Source: Elmis aenea (taxonomy: Eukaryota > Arthropoda > Insecta > Coleoptera > Elmidae). Taken from it: 64,000 nucleotides of DNA. The stretch lies in assembly GCA_947652605.1 (NCBI GenBank), contig OX393576.1:14596575-14660574 (forward strand), given 5' to 3'. The position numbers and the translations under genes were made by a program. The notes beneath the pieces were generated by a model that saw only the letters and a program-made list of their open reading frames with translations, was not told the DNA's origin and ran no database searches. Positions 1 through 13,000 of this stretch are shown here, one piece after another. Position 1 is the stretch's first letter. Every line of letters starts with the position of its first letter.

Positions 1-37
1 TTAACTATTCTTCAACAATATCAGGAACTTATAATTA

Positions 38-545
38 TTATACAGGGTGCCCACCTAGTGCATGTTTTCTTTATATCTGGTTTATCATTCAAAATAGAAA
101 ACGAAATTTAAAACGAAATTTGTTTGGAAATCATGAGTTACATAACCTAAAATTATTTTCAGCTATACCAAGTGTTTTGTTTTCGGGTACCGATGTATAT
201 CTTTTTTATTTTAAATACAATATCCTGTAAATTTTTCACTTTTTAGATTTCAGATTGAATCCTCTCTCAAACAGTATAAAGTTTTCTGCGCCTAAAATGA
301 ATCGTTTTTGAATTACTTAGGTTTTTTGAAAATATTGACGATGCAGATCTCAAGCAAAATATTAATTATTTAGCGATTTAATAACGCCAGGTAAAATATT
401 TTGGAAGTTTCTTTCACAATAGTTAAACTTGTAAAAAATAACCCGGGTGTTTGTTTTGTTTCGTTTATTTTGCTGAATTTTAAACATGATAAGTCAGTTT
501 TTTCAAATGGAACACCTTGTATGTTTTTACATTTTCGTGTAAACA
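38..545. mobile_element. Degraded arm of the 1.55-kb fold-back family
   Basis: It begins TATACAGGGTGCCCACC. Its body (TAACCTAAAATTATTTTCAG, later GTGTTTTGTTTTCGGG and the 'taaaatgaatcgtttttgaa' stretch) parallels the left arm of the palindrome at 24922, with many substitutions. It ends near the fossil inner terminus GGAACACCTTGTATG. Only one arm is present. Confidence 0.6.
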
Positions 546-1319
546 ATTTAATTGCAGGATGTTCTGTCTTAAACTAATATTTCTAGAGTTATTTATTTGC
601 CATTTTACTTGTAATTCCAAGCATTCTATATATTTGTTTTAAAAAAAGGGAATACAAGAATGACTGTAGGTGATTTGAGTTAATTGTGTTAAGGATAAAA
701 AAGCCTTGGTTTGAATAGCGTGGCTATTAGAATAATTACAGTACCTGTCAGATTTATTTTTAAAAGTTCTAGTGGATTGCTACCCGGCTCCTCCGTCATA
801 AATATTTCCTAAGACTTCTATTGTATCCGAATCGATCTAATTTAAAACCAAAAGTAACATTTCTATAGACGCTTTTAGTTCAGATAAAAATAGCAGTAAC
901 AATTTTAACACATTATGAAATCTTGATAAATCATATGTTTCAAGGTGTTACGATTACTTACATTTTAAGACCACTTATTCATAACACATAGGTACACTTT
1001 ATTCTAACTAAGTCCAGCAACTAATTAATTCTAATTGAAGCGAATTCTGTATTAGCAGTACTACAACATGTGAGTACATAACAATGCAGGTCACTAAAAC
1101 ATTAATTTTTACATGGAACTTTTTTTTAAATTTACAATTTTATAATTTAATTTGTTTGATGAAAAATTCTTAAAATTAATAAGAAAATGTATAGTCTAAA
1201 CAAGAGGTCGAGAAGTTTAAGGGCACATAAAACTGATTTAAACGAGAAATAAGTTTATGTAACAATTTTATCCTAAAATCACTAATATAACAAATATTTT
1301 ATGTGACAAATACATACAT
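546..1319. other. No recognised feature
   Basis: AT-rich sequence upstream of the first detected exon. I see no exon with plausible splice sites and no repeat structure. Confidence 0.5.
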
Positions 1320-2365
1320 CGCCAATAGTGTGATAAAGTTCATTATTGCCCTTAATGTCAACTAATGAAAAAAAAGTTTTTAATGAAACTTAAAATTAAT
1401 TTCAAGTATACAGGGTGTTTCATAAAAGTCGAACGTCACTAAAGTTTGTTTTTTTTTTAATTGAACACCCAGTATATTTTTGCAATATCGAATTCAGCAA
1501 GGAAATCTCCATATGACAGTATATTGTTTTTATCATTTTTTTGCGACGTTGCCACTTATCTCAAAAAATCTTTGAATTTTCAGAAAAACAGGGTACAATA
1601 CTTGTTGAGCACAACATTATGAATAATAATTGGCAAATGATATTTTGTACATACTAAGTAAAAAGGTGGCGTCATAGTCTAAATACATCAAAATTTATTT
1701 ATATTATACAGGGTGTTTTTTATAGATGTGCCAACTTTCCAATTTTCAAACATCAATAACTTTAGTTTTTCAAATGAAACACCCTGTATATTTTTACGTT
1801 ATTTTATTGCATTTTTGTTTTTCTTCAACTTTTCTTAATACTCACCTATACCTAAAGTGAATATTTTCTGAGATATTTACATTTTACTTATTCTTATATG
1901 CGTTTTGTAGGAATTTCCTAATTTTTTCGGAGTAGGCCCTGACTTTAACAATAGAAACAATAATTTCTGTAGTAACAACTGTCAGAGTTAATTGCTGTCG
2001 ATTGTTAAAACATAAAGAAAGACCTTAATTTGACTTTGTATATACGAAATATCATTTACCTATTATCATTAATAACGTTGTACTCTTGACAAGTATTGTA
2101 CCCTGGTTTTCTGGAAATTCAAAGATTTTTTGAGATAAAGTGGCAACGTCGCAATAAAATGATAAAGACAATATACTGTCTTATGGATATTTTCTTGCTG
2201 AATTCGATATTGACACCCCACTTTTATGAAAGATCCTGCATACTAGAAACTAATTTTAAAACATGCACGTCTAGAAATATTATAAGTTTCATTAAAAACT
2301 TTTTTTTAATAAGTTGACCTAAAGGAAATAATGGACTTTATCGCACTATTGGCGCACCCTGTATA
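1320..2365. mobile_element. Fold-back element (~1.05 kb)
   Basis: Nearly symmetric about ~1837. CGCCAATAGTGTGATAAAGT at 1320 pairs with ACTTTATCGCACTATTGGCG ending 2354. Further in, the ACGTTGCCACTTATCTC stretch at 1547 pairs with its inverse at ~2130. Inner fossil termini TATACAGGGTGTTTC (~1409) and TATACAGGGTGTTTT (~1706) show nesting of the same family. The right end keeps GCACCCTGTATA; the matching left 11 bases are lost. Open frames here are not genes. Confidence 0.75.
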
Positions 2366-3460
2366 TGCATATCAATATTGTTGCCATAAATGTTTGAATG
2401 GGAGGGTTTTAAGAGATGGGCTTTTAAGCCCAATTGTTTTAAAAAAATGGACTGAATGGTGCAGGTTGCTATAGCTTAATGAAATATTAGGAGATTTTTT
2501 TTGAGTCAAAAGATGAAGTTATCGACTGGTCTGGCTGTATATGCAACTTTTTCTAGCAAGTAATCAGAAAGCTTTTTGACCGATGGCGCAAGTGTATCCA
2601 GATGCAGGGGGATTATATTAAAAAATAATTTTTTTGAACGCTCCTCGTATATGATTTTTTTTTTTTTAAATTATTATATGCACTTTAAATTCTCGAACAG
2701 TTTTGTTAGTACCTAGTACACCACTATAGTGAGCAAAGTTTTCTTCCTCCTAATGTGCCTTGTAACTATATTCTTTTTATGTCTTATATCCCAAATAAAA
2801 TAATAGACTGCATACTTTCAATTGTTTTTTACTACATCCAAATTTTTTTAATGACAACACTGACCAAATGAACTCAAGTTTTTATACAAAAACATGTAAA
2901 AATAAGTTTTCAAACACATGATCATTTGTTGGATGCGTTTTATGTTTATGTTTATGTTCCGTTACACAAGCTTAGTTTATCGAACGGACGTGTATTTTGT
3001 AGTAGCCAGTAATTTAAATTTTCAATCTAAAAACTCATTGACATGTCGGTTTAGATAGCGGTACTAATTGACCTTCCTAAAATCGATATCTGACTGAACG
3101 TACCTACCGACCTGTTATTATTACCTGTAATTGAATGCTCACGTCCGTACTGCTTAGTGAGCTTATCCTGAACCTGGGTTAGTAGGTCGATAAATTGGAA
3201 GATCGGCATCAAGTTTATTGAAAACAAAATTTAGTTATACACGAATATAATGGAATTTAGAAGTAACTGATATCTTCACCGTCAGGGCAGAATGGTCGTC
3301 GATTTGCAAATTATGTTGTAGATTATATGAGACGTACGAAAATGTATAGACCAGAGTTCTTGTTTTATGCAAAGAGATGAAAACACTCATACTTTTGTAA
3401 AACAAACTCTACCTATTATAAATAAGCGCAATTAAAATGATTTTATCCGTACTGCAATGT
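2366..3460. other. No recognised feature
   Basis: AT-rich, with poly-T tracts. No exon, RNA gene or clear repeat seen. Confidence 0.5.
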
Positions 3461-4030
3461 TATACAGGGTAATTGAAATTCGAGTTTAAGCATGGGGATC
3501 TCGCTTATTATAATAGCTAGAGTATAGGTTTAAATTTGGCAAAGTTGCTAAACTTGGTGCTCATCAATAATCCAAAGAGAAATTGGAAATATCTCAAACG
3601 GTATCCGATAAAATTAGGAAAAACTGGAAAATACGATTTTTGAAAATCGTCTATAACTTCTTTTGAGTATGAAATATTTCAAATGTGTAAAAACATTGCC
3701 GAAGCAACTTTTAAAGCCGAATCGGATGGTGGTCATAAGTTTTTCCTAGATCGATTCGTTTTTGTTTTATGACAACCAACTTTATTTTTTCTTACGGGCG
3801 CAATTTTTGCTATTTACATAATCAAATGGCATTTATTTTTCTGAATTCATCGATGTATCACACATGGTATTTTGCTTCTTTACTCATTGTCAAATTTAAA
3901 AAAAAAGGTTTTAAACAAAAACCATTATAAATCAGGTAGGCCGGTCGTTGTAGTTTATGTTGTTTCCATGACAACCAATCAACAAACTAAAAGTTACGAA
4001 AACCTATTACAGGATTATAATAAAGAGCAA
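3461..4030. mobile_element. Fold-back family member, one arm and centre
   Basis: It starts TATACAGGGTAATTG and carries the family block AGCATGGGGATCTCGCTTAT plus the centre with GTTTCCATGACAACCAATCA. The same arm occurs at 13103 and 60979. The right arm is missing. Confidence 0.65.
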
Positions 4031-4204
4031 TAAAAATGCTGTTAAAAATTAAATAATTTAGTCAATTGGACACGCAAAAGAATAAATGCTGCAATCTGCT
4101 AAACTATTATTGAATTTGTTTATGATAAAATAATACTTTCATATATGTTATCAATATAAAATATCTATAATTGTTCAAATAAACTTTTAAATTTGTATAT
4201 TAAT

Positions 4205-4790
4205 TAGAAGTGCACCGATAAGCAAATTAGCCTATTACCGATTATACAATTCGGCCAATTATTGACTTTCAAACTTGATTTATTGGATTATGTAATTTTT
4301 GCAGATAACATGTGACTAAATTTTGATTTTCTTCCTAAAATATACGTAAAACAGTAAAAACCTTAAATGCAAGGCATAGGTTACGCCTTGAATATGGAAA
4401 AACTCCTATGTTTCCCCCTTATAATTCAAGGGAAACAGAATTTAAATATTTTTATTAAAATCGTCTTTAGTTATCATTTTTTTATTTGATATTCCAAGAT
4501 ATTTTTTCTTATTTGTAGTAGCTTAATAATTTGTATGTGCCTGTTCATCAAAATCCTTCGTTCTTTTATAGTGATAACACATCAATAAATAATGATATTA
4601 ATAGCCAGACACTAAGAATTTGGCTAACATTAAAGAAGCAAAACTATTTCCATCAAATAATTCAATTAAATATATTTATATTGGCTTGATTAAATTAAAT
4701 GAAAACCAGTTTATCGGTCAACAGGCCCATCGCCGATTAATCGGCAAAAGAGCCGATACGGCTGATTATTTATCGAATAATTCCTAATAT
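4205..4790. mobile_element. Possible DNA-transposon remnant with CCGATTA-rich ends
   Basis: Loosely inverted ends: GCACCGATAAGCAAATTAGC plus CCGATTATACAATTCGGCC on the left, and CGCCGATTAATCGGCAAAAG plus GAGCCGATACGGC on the right. The interior is AT-rich with no coding signal. No target duplication found; boundaries approximate. Confidence 0.35.
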
Positions 4791-4969
4791 TAATATTTAA
4801 ACTTTGTTATTATTTACATGCATATGGAATATAGATATACGAATTGAATTGTTCTTAGTATACGAATGATCTTTTTTTTAAAACTTTTTTTTTGGTAGAC
4901 GAGTCGTGATAGTGATCAAAATTGGCAATTTTTCTGTCTGGTATATTTAAAATTTATTGCTGTCAAATA

Positions 4970-5905
4970 TTTTATTTATTTATTTATTTAGTCGTAAGTC
5001 CCTCTACCGTCAGGTGTAGGACTGTTGAGTTGTGTTGGGCAGACTTTCTTTCACGTCTTTCTGTCTTGTCCTAGCTTTTTAATCTCTTCCCATTTGATTT
5101 TTTGTCTGTTTTCGCTTTTTTGACTTCGTCGTGCCTAATTTTTCTCGGTCTACCTATTTTGTTTTTTCCCTGTGTCGTTGCTTTATAGGCTGTTTTGGTT
5201 AACCTTTCTTCTTTCATCCTATAAATGTGACTCAACCATCCCAGCTGTCTTTCTTGTATTTTTGTTTTAACTGATTTTTTTAAAATTGTTTTTTAAATGT
5301 TTTTTTCTAATTCGATCTTTTTTTGATTTTTCCTTGGATTTTTCTTAGAAACCCCATTTCTGCTGCATTCACTCGGCTACTATTTTTGTTTTAAGTGTCC
5401 ATGTTTCATTTTCGTATAAAAGTGCTGGAGTTACTACTTTTTCTTCTACTTTCGTACTTCTCTATTTTCAAAAAATGGTCATCTTAAACTATTAAATATT
5501 CTTCCCACATTTCCTGGTCTTTCGCTCATTTCCTTGTCCATACCTCTGTTATTCTCGATGATCACTCCTAAATATTTAAAACTATCTACCTGTTCCAACC
5601 CAAGCCCATCTAAAGTAATGTATGCCCTTTGTCCTCAGTTGACCCGATCATAGTTTTGGTTTTGTTTATATTTATTTTCATATTGATTTTTTCCAATTCC
5701 TGGTTAGGGGTTTAAAGGTAAAGTTGTAGATTCTTTTCTGATTCCGTGACTATGACCATGTCGTCGGCGAACGTTAGCTCCGTTGTGTTACTTTTTTCCA
5801 TTTTTCAGTTGCCCAGCTGTAACGGTCTGGTTTTTGTTTTTCTTCCTTCATTATCCCATTTATAACTACTGAGAATAATAGTGGACTGAGCACGTCAAAT
5901 ATACC
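4970..5905 (-). pseudogene. Non-LTR retrotransposon (LINE) reverse-transcriptase fragment
   Basis: Read on the minus strand, the fragment holds the C-terminal half of an RT in broken frames. In order: VLSPLLFSVVINGIMKE, the catalytic box ELTFADDMVIVTESEKNLQL (F-A-D-D), FKYLGVIIENNRGMDKEM, then the zinc-knuckle-distal region QLGWLSHIYRMKEERL and GRPRKIRHDEVKK. A simple (TTTA)n run at ~4970-4990 is the reverse of a TAAA-type 3' tail. It has several stops and frameshifts and is 5'-truncated, so it is dead. The clade (RTE-like or related) cannot be fixed by eye. Confidence 0.85.
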
Positions 5906-6854
5906 GCAAACAATCTATCTGATCGCATTATTCTGTAAACGATAAAATATATTTCTTGTTTTGTGACACCCTGTGTATATAAAATATATAATATAATTTT
6001 CTTTTTAAGAAAAATGTGAGCATTTGTGTCAGTGTAACATTAAATTTTAATTTCCAAAAACACTTCGTGTTAAAACGATTTCATACTTTAAACGTTAATG
6101 ATCTATCTCACAATTGAATTAGCTATAAGTTATAAATTTATTTAAGAAACTTCTATTTGCGTAGCTAATTATGTTTGCTTTGTTTAGTTCTTATTTTGAA
6201 CGTTAAGGCAATTAGTTCATTCGAGTGAACACAGTTCTTCTGTTTCAACTCGAGCGGGAATAATGTTTGCCTTTATCGGAAGAGAACAAATTCATAGCTA
6301 AAGAAATTTTATATTGTCGGAAAAGCGCCAGATTTTCCTAAAGGTAGTACGTGAGGTTGACTCAATTTTTCACTACTTCAACCATTGTAAGAAATTAATA
6401 TACTAGACTTGACTTTAACAATCAAGTTTAATTAGACAATTAATTTAATATTCTCAAATCTAATGACTATAGCAGTTTTAACTTAAAGTGGACCGCGAGT
6501 TGCGCAAAGAGAGGGGATGACGGTTGAAATTTAGACTTTTCTAAAAACGTTGAGTAACGATAAATGAATTTACAGGTTATAATCACGTTGCTGAAACAGA
6601 CGGATGTTTTTAGGTGGCGCAGTAATAAACGCTTTGGACTAGTTTTGGTTTCTGCGTCACAGTCCACTTGAAGTTAAAACAGCTTATTATGTAACCCTTC
6701 ATAGAATACTTGATATGTACGTACGTCATTCCTAGAACTCAACAAATTATGAAATTATTATTCTGTGTATAAAATATTCCGAATGTGAAATAAAAAAATC
6801 TATTGACTCTATTAAATTATATAAATATTATAGTAATGATTTTCTTTTTTTCAG
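5906..6854. other. Intronic or upstream sequence
   Basis: A lone element end GACACCCTGTGTATATA sits near 5967. A weak inverted pair (AAGTGGACC near 6484, GTCCACTTGAAG near 6662) may bound a short MITE, but the match is too short to call. No signal-peptide exon found. Confidence 0.4.
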
Positions 6855-7032
6855 AGTGTGACCAAACATTCGTGAGCAGGCCAGGAGGTCCCCTTAACGG
6901 CACCTTCCACTCTCCGGAATTTCCGAATCCCAAAGGTCATTCGCGCCAGTGCGTTTACACCTTCATCGCAGGTCCTGGTCAACGCGTTGAGGTCGTGTTC
7001 ACTAATTTCGCGCTACGCGGGACTCCGCCTGA
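6855..7032 (+). CDS. Sol1: Sol1 exon, CUB1 first half
   Basis: The acceptor is a T-rich tract ending TTTTTTTCAG at 6854; the donor is GA|GTTAGT. The exon enters by completing a codon with 2 nt and leaves with 2 nt of an Asp codon (GA|C). It encodes CDQTFVSRPGGPLNGTF with Cys1, a buried FPNP turn, QCVYTF with Cys2 and the strand QRVEVVFTNFAL. These are the usual first-half landmarks of a CUB domain. An ATG at 6803 is open to the exon, but the bases between are intron, so it is not the real start. Confidence 0.87.
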
Positions 7033-10000
7033 GTTAGTATTTTTTGAGCTTTGTTAATAATAAATCCATCGCATTTTACTTTCAGGCGTTTTCTATAAAT
7101 TGTGTGCCATAATTTATATGTTGATACAAATTGGTCGGTAAAACGGAAATCGTTGTACCTGTAACTTTTTATTAACCGATTTTTTGGTTAAAGTTTAAGT
7201 AATACATTAGACTTCACATCACATTTTAAACTTTTAACTGTGTTTAGCATCAAGAACCTAATGCATTTCCTCTGGGTTAACATGCTGCGTAAAGCACTTA
7301 ATAAAATCGGACCAAACTTATATTTCTTTATCTCCTACTAAATGTCAATCTCAAAGTAGATTAAAAAAAAATTTTTTTTTAGTTTTGAGTCCTGTTAGGT
7401 GTAGGAAAATATTTTGATCTTAAATTGTAAAGATTTCTGTTGCAATATTAAAATTTTGTCGTAGTTTAAGTTAAACAGGGTGTAACTGACCAGGAAAGGT
7501 CACGTTGTCGCGAGAATTTGATTAAGGCTGTGTTTATTGCATCAAGAACATCAAAACTAAATGTTTTGCAGAGTTATACGTGCCACTGGCCATTTCCTTC
7601 GGAAAAATAGGGAGAAAACTGAAAAGCTAAATGATGAAAGTAATTTTTGCGATCGCGTTGGCCATGAAACCGACAGAGACAAAATCAAAATTCTTCTATT
7701 TACCAATTCGCTCATCCTTTGCAAGTAAAATGGTGCAAAGTTTTTGAAAAACGGTTCCGGAGAAAAACGAGGCCTTTGTAAAAACGGTTTTCCCTATGCT
7801 AAACACCTATGCATATCGCATAGATTTAGTTATGCAGATATACAACAACTTCTCAAATTATAGCGCTTATGCAGGGATTTAGTTTTTGACGCTTTTCGCC
7901 GGAACCGTTTAAGATTTTTTCAAAAACTTTGCACCATGTTTTTTGCAAAGGAAGCGCGCATTGGTAAATAGGGGAGTTTCGATTTTGTCTCTGACGGTTT
8001 CATGGCCAACGCGATCGCAAAACTGACCTTTTTATACCAATTTTTCAGCGTTTTCCCTATTTTTCCGAAGGAAATGGCCAGTGGCAAGTATAACTCTGGA
8101 AAACATTTAGTTTTGATGTCCTTGATGCAATAAACACAGCCTTAATCAAATTCTAGCGACAACGTATCGTGACCCTCCCTTGTGAGTTCTGCTACACCCA
8201 CTTTTTTTCTGTGGTTTTGATTTTAGTTAATGAAATTTTAAACTTCTTATATGTGTAAAAAACCGGATCACTTGAACATATGTACATTTTTGTTTTACTT
8301 CCGGTTTCGCTGGAAATTACTCTAACTTTTTTATTTCAAATGGATCTACCTATATATTTTTAAATTTTTGGAAAGAGAAAACAATTTTGAATACCACAAC
8401 AATCAAAACTAAAGAAAAAAACACGAATGTACCACTGTGGTACCATACCACAACTCAGTTACACCCGTGTAAAAGTCAAGAAGTTAATATTTAAATGTTT
8501 TTTAAGAATAACCTAATGTTACGGCTTAAATTTAAGCTAAAAATATGAAAATATCAGATGGTAAGTAAAAAGTTACAAGCACAATAACAGATTTTGTTTT
8601 TTTTTCTGGTCAAGATGTATTGGGTGGTCCAAATTCGATGGTATCACGCAGGTTTCCGCCTTATCGGTAAAGTTAGAAAATAGTTAAGTTTCCTAAAATA
8701 TGCAGTTTTTGAGAAAAACCCAAACTATTTTCAAAAATGGTTCATTGCCTCATTTTTGAGTTATTTTTAAAAAAGTATTTTTTGGTCATTGCTATAATGT
8801 GTTTTATCTCCGTTATTATAATAGATATTGAAATAACTTACATAGGTTTTTCATTTACTTTTTTTGCACACATTCTAACGGAGTCAATGACATTTTTAAT
8901 TTATAGTGTTGATTTATCTTGATAAACTGCACAGTTTTAGTAATTTAATCATTTCTTAATCTTTAAAAATAAGCAAAGAATTGGGGCCACCCTGAACATA
9001 ATAGATATACTAAAAGAATTTTTATCTTGGTGAAATAGTAACTGTTATCGATTAGTTTCTAGAACAAAGCTATATTAAGCTATCTGCTTTTCCAACTACC
9101 TAATTCCTTAAGAATTTCTTTTATATTCAATGGGAATTACACTTCCGGCTTTGTATGTATAATTGTAACTATTAATTAGAAATGTATTTCAAGTTTTTAT
9201 ATAGTTTCAGCCTGCTTTTAATGTTTAAAAATACAAAATCTTTTACGAAAAAATATCTTTCTTTGTATGATATATTGATAATATTCGTTATGACGTAAGA
9301 AGTACGAATGTAAATATAGAGAACATGGAACCCTGCGTGATTCTAATGTGTGGGCGTATCTGTATCGAAAGCTTTCTAAGGATGCATTTTAACTAACGAA
9401 TTGCGTGCTGTTACGAATTTAGACCACACTACTTTTTGCAATCTTAATGTTTCGCCAATTTGCAAGGGTGCAATACGTCACCAAACGTAATTTATTTGAA
9501 ATACATCGGCTACATTAGCTCCTACGATTATTTTAAGTTTTAGGTTTAGCTAGACGCAAATTTATATACAGATAAATATTAATGTCTCATATTATTGGTG
9601 TAATAGTTTTTTAATATTAAAATTTTAATCAGTTTAACATTGCATTGTTTAAACGTTTTTTATTTAAAATACTCTCGTTTTAAATTCATTTTAGGGTTAT
9701 GTTTTAAGGTACAGAACATGGGGATCTCAAAAACCGTTAGAGATAGAGGGATGGTTAAATTAGCAAAGAAGTGTGCACATATGTACTAAGAATTAAAACT
9801 GAATATATAGTTCCAGCGGTCCAGCAAGATTATTCCAGTCCTGTAGCTTCCTTATTTTAAGACAGAGTGCAAAATATTTGTAATGACTTTTTTTTAAACA
9901 CGGTGGTCCACATAGAAGGGACACTATTAAGATCTCCTAAACGGTAAGAGGTACAAAGAAGTTTAAATTAGACAAATTGTTTCCTTGTCTGAGACCTATT

Positions 10001-13000
10001 AATGATGCCTACATTTTTTTAAAAACTTCCATCGCACGTTAGATAATAAGCAAAAACAAAAATGGACATTTTTTTAAATTCGTTAATAACTCGGTTATAC
10101 TAGATGGTACAAAAATGTTTTGCGAAAAAAAGTTGTAGATTTTTCTACGCACTGCAAAATGAAAACATTCGTTGGTTTCAATATTATTTAAATTCTTAGA
10201 TAAATTACAAACCTTCATATTTTTAAATAAAAACCATAGTTGGCTATGATCTCATGAAAAACCTTTTTTTTTCTTTTCAATAATACTTATAAGGTTTAAT
10301 GTATTTATTTTGATATTAAACTCAAACAATAAAAATTAATATTAAAACAAAGTCATTTTACAGTGCGTAATAATATCTACAATTTTTCCTCCGAAAATAT
10401 TTTTTACCAAGTTATTAACGATTTAAAAAAAAAATGCCCATTTTTGTTTTTGTTTATTATCTAGCGTGCCATGGAACTTTTTTGAAACATAAAAGCATCA
10501 CTGAATAGGTCTCAGAAAGAGAAACAATTTGTGTAATTTTAACTTCTTTGTAGCTCTTACTGTTGACCGTTTACGCTCCTATGTGGACCACTCTGTATAT
10601 CATTTAATTTTACATACAAATTGCTCTAGAATTATTCGATTTTAAAAATAATTTTTCAATTTTAAAAAGCCTTTTAAATAGCACGCTATATTTTCGCATA
10701 CATCATTTGAGAGCGCTTGAAATAAATATCCTATGACATAATTTGAGTGACTTTTGCGAGACATTTATTAAAAAAGCGAACATCAATCAAAGTAGCTTGT
10801 GTAAAAATATTAAATAGTGAAAAGTAAAAAAAGTAATACTCTGTCGTCGATAAACTTTAAAGATATAAATAATGTAGCGATAATAAATATAAGTGTAAAT
10901 TAAATAAAAATAAAAAACTTATTCACGGTCTCCAGTTTTAAAACATTTTTTTTTCCCACTTTCTAAATAGCGTGGCGTAGGCTTCTATGGGGGGGGTTAA
11001 TAAACGCAAAATGAGCTGAGGACCTTTTTTTTAAGGAAATTTACAGTTCTCCAGCCCTATATCGACTTATTGCGAACCTATGGGGGTTTCTGACTTCCCC
11101 CTAACACCCCTCTGCCTACGCCACTGGCTCCATCTGTTAAAATAAAGAAATTGCAGGGATGGATAGTTTTTTCTGGGACAACCTGTGTATGCATTTAGAC
11201 CGTTTCCCGAAATATCGTGAAAAACTGTACCTTTCTAGTTTTCTTTATACATTTGTTATAATCAGTAGCGGAAGTAGCTTAGTATTATTGGTTTAGCCAA
11301 AGGTTTTAATTCTATGACGCTTTTATATCTGCCACAGTTTGCTTAGTTTTTGAGAAAGAATAGCTTCGATAATTGATGTTTGCGCCGTATTGAATATTTA
11401 TGCTATCAAATGACAAATCATAGGTATATTCGGTGCTCTGTTTTTAAATCGTTATCGTAGAGAGTTACTGAGGAAGTTTTAAAACATGAAAATTTTTAGG
11501 TGAAAACGCTCTTCTTTGCTAATTTATCCATTCGTCTATTTTTTAAGGTTTGCGAGATCTCTATTTCTTCATGATGAATCTAACATCCTGTACAAAGTTT
11601 TCCTTGCAAGTATTTGTTTTTTTATCGTAGGGATTTAATACAATAACTAAAATATGTCTGGATTATTAGTGTTGTAAGATTGTTCATGTTAACTTGCGAG
11701 TATTTAAAAATACTTCAATTTGCTTTAGATATTTTGATATTAGATGTTTGATTTAGAATATAGGTATAAGCCAAAAATTATTTTAAATACCCATCACATT
11801 GGAATAATTAGATTTAGTAAAGCTGTAATTGTAAAAGTTTTAATTGTTAATTTTTATTTAACCCATCGACTTAAAGTATTAACATAATCTGTAGGGTTGT
11901 TGCTTAATGTGTATTAAAAATAACTTGTTTGTTTGCAAAAGTATTAATATAAAAAATGTTTTTCGATGAGAAATAAAAATTTACACCAACACTATGAAAA
12001 TAGGGTTAGCTTAGGCTTTTGATGATGTCTGGCTTATATTTGTAGCTGTTGGTGTAGCAAAATAAATATATTTGTGGATGCGGTGGTAATAAGCGATATA
12101 TGTATTAGAAAGTTATGTAAATGTTGTCTGTACACACCTATAAAAAGTAATTTTACAACTGCTCGTAGTGTCATGCAAAATAATGAATATTGCTACATTT
12201 TTGCAATTTATTACAATTCATTAAATACTTGATAAATTTTTAAATGTTGACATAAGAAAATGTGATATTAATGAAAATGCAAAGTTTGATTTTTGATTTT
12301 TGAATTAATGAACGAACCATTTAAATATTTAAATAATTTTTGTTTAACCATAAACTCCTGAATTTTACAGATCTTTTTAATAATTGCAGTTGCGGGTTGT
12401 ATCTTAGCTGAAGCATGTTCGCAATTTGTTGTTAGTATTTCACTTTGTAGATGCAAACTGCAATAATCTATGAAATGCGTTGCGATTAAATTATTTTGGT
12501 AGGTTTTTCAACATGAGCAACATATACAGAATCGGAAACTTTCTTTTTAATTTAAAATATATGAAATGCATTAATCAAACCGAAACAGTCAATGAATATT
12601 TTACACAATATTTTTTACATTTCAGTGTTTGGCGAAAAAAATTCTTTCCAACTTGAAAAAAAAAACAGAATATTTCAGAAGGTTACTCCACGCAATTTTT
12701 GGTATTACTAAGTTTTAAAACATGGGTCTAGAGAAGTTATATTTTATTTAATATAATTGGTAAAAAGAGCAATGCACCCAAAATAACGACGGCCATGAAA
12801 TTTCAGAAAATATAAGAGCTATTTATTTGGTTAATGAATAGTATTTTGAGCTGAGTTTTCAAAAATGATCTGATGCATATATGGTAAAAGTTATTTTGAC
12901 CAGCCTGAGTAAACACATTTTTGCTGTCATATTTTTAAATTGTATGTTATATTGTTGTCTTCAGAATGTATTTGACAGATATACCCCACTTATTCGTCAA

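Larger units (their letters stand above)
9707..11600. mobile_element. Outer fold-back interrupted by younger elements
   Basis: The arm at 9712 (ACAGAACATGGGGATCTC ... GTTAAATTAGCAAAGAAG) is mirrored at ~11515-11597 (CTTTGCTAATTTATCC ... GCGAGATCTC ... TCCTGTACAAAG). The fold-back 9899-10600 and the hAT-like remnant 10975-11130 lie inside. Confidence 0.5.

Noticed and set aside
6803..6854. ATG at 6803 as start of Sol1
   Set aside because: The bases from 6803 to 6854 are intron ending in a T-rich acceptor; the encoded MTLLNYINII stretch is AT-rich read-through, and the first exon base completes a codon from upstream.
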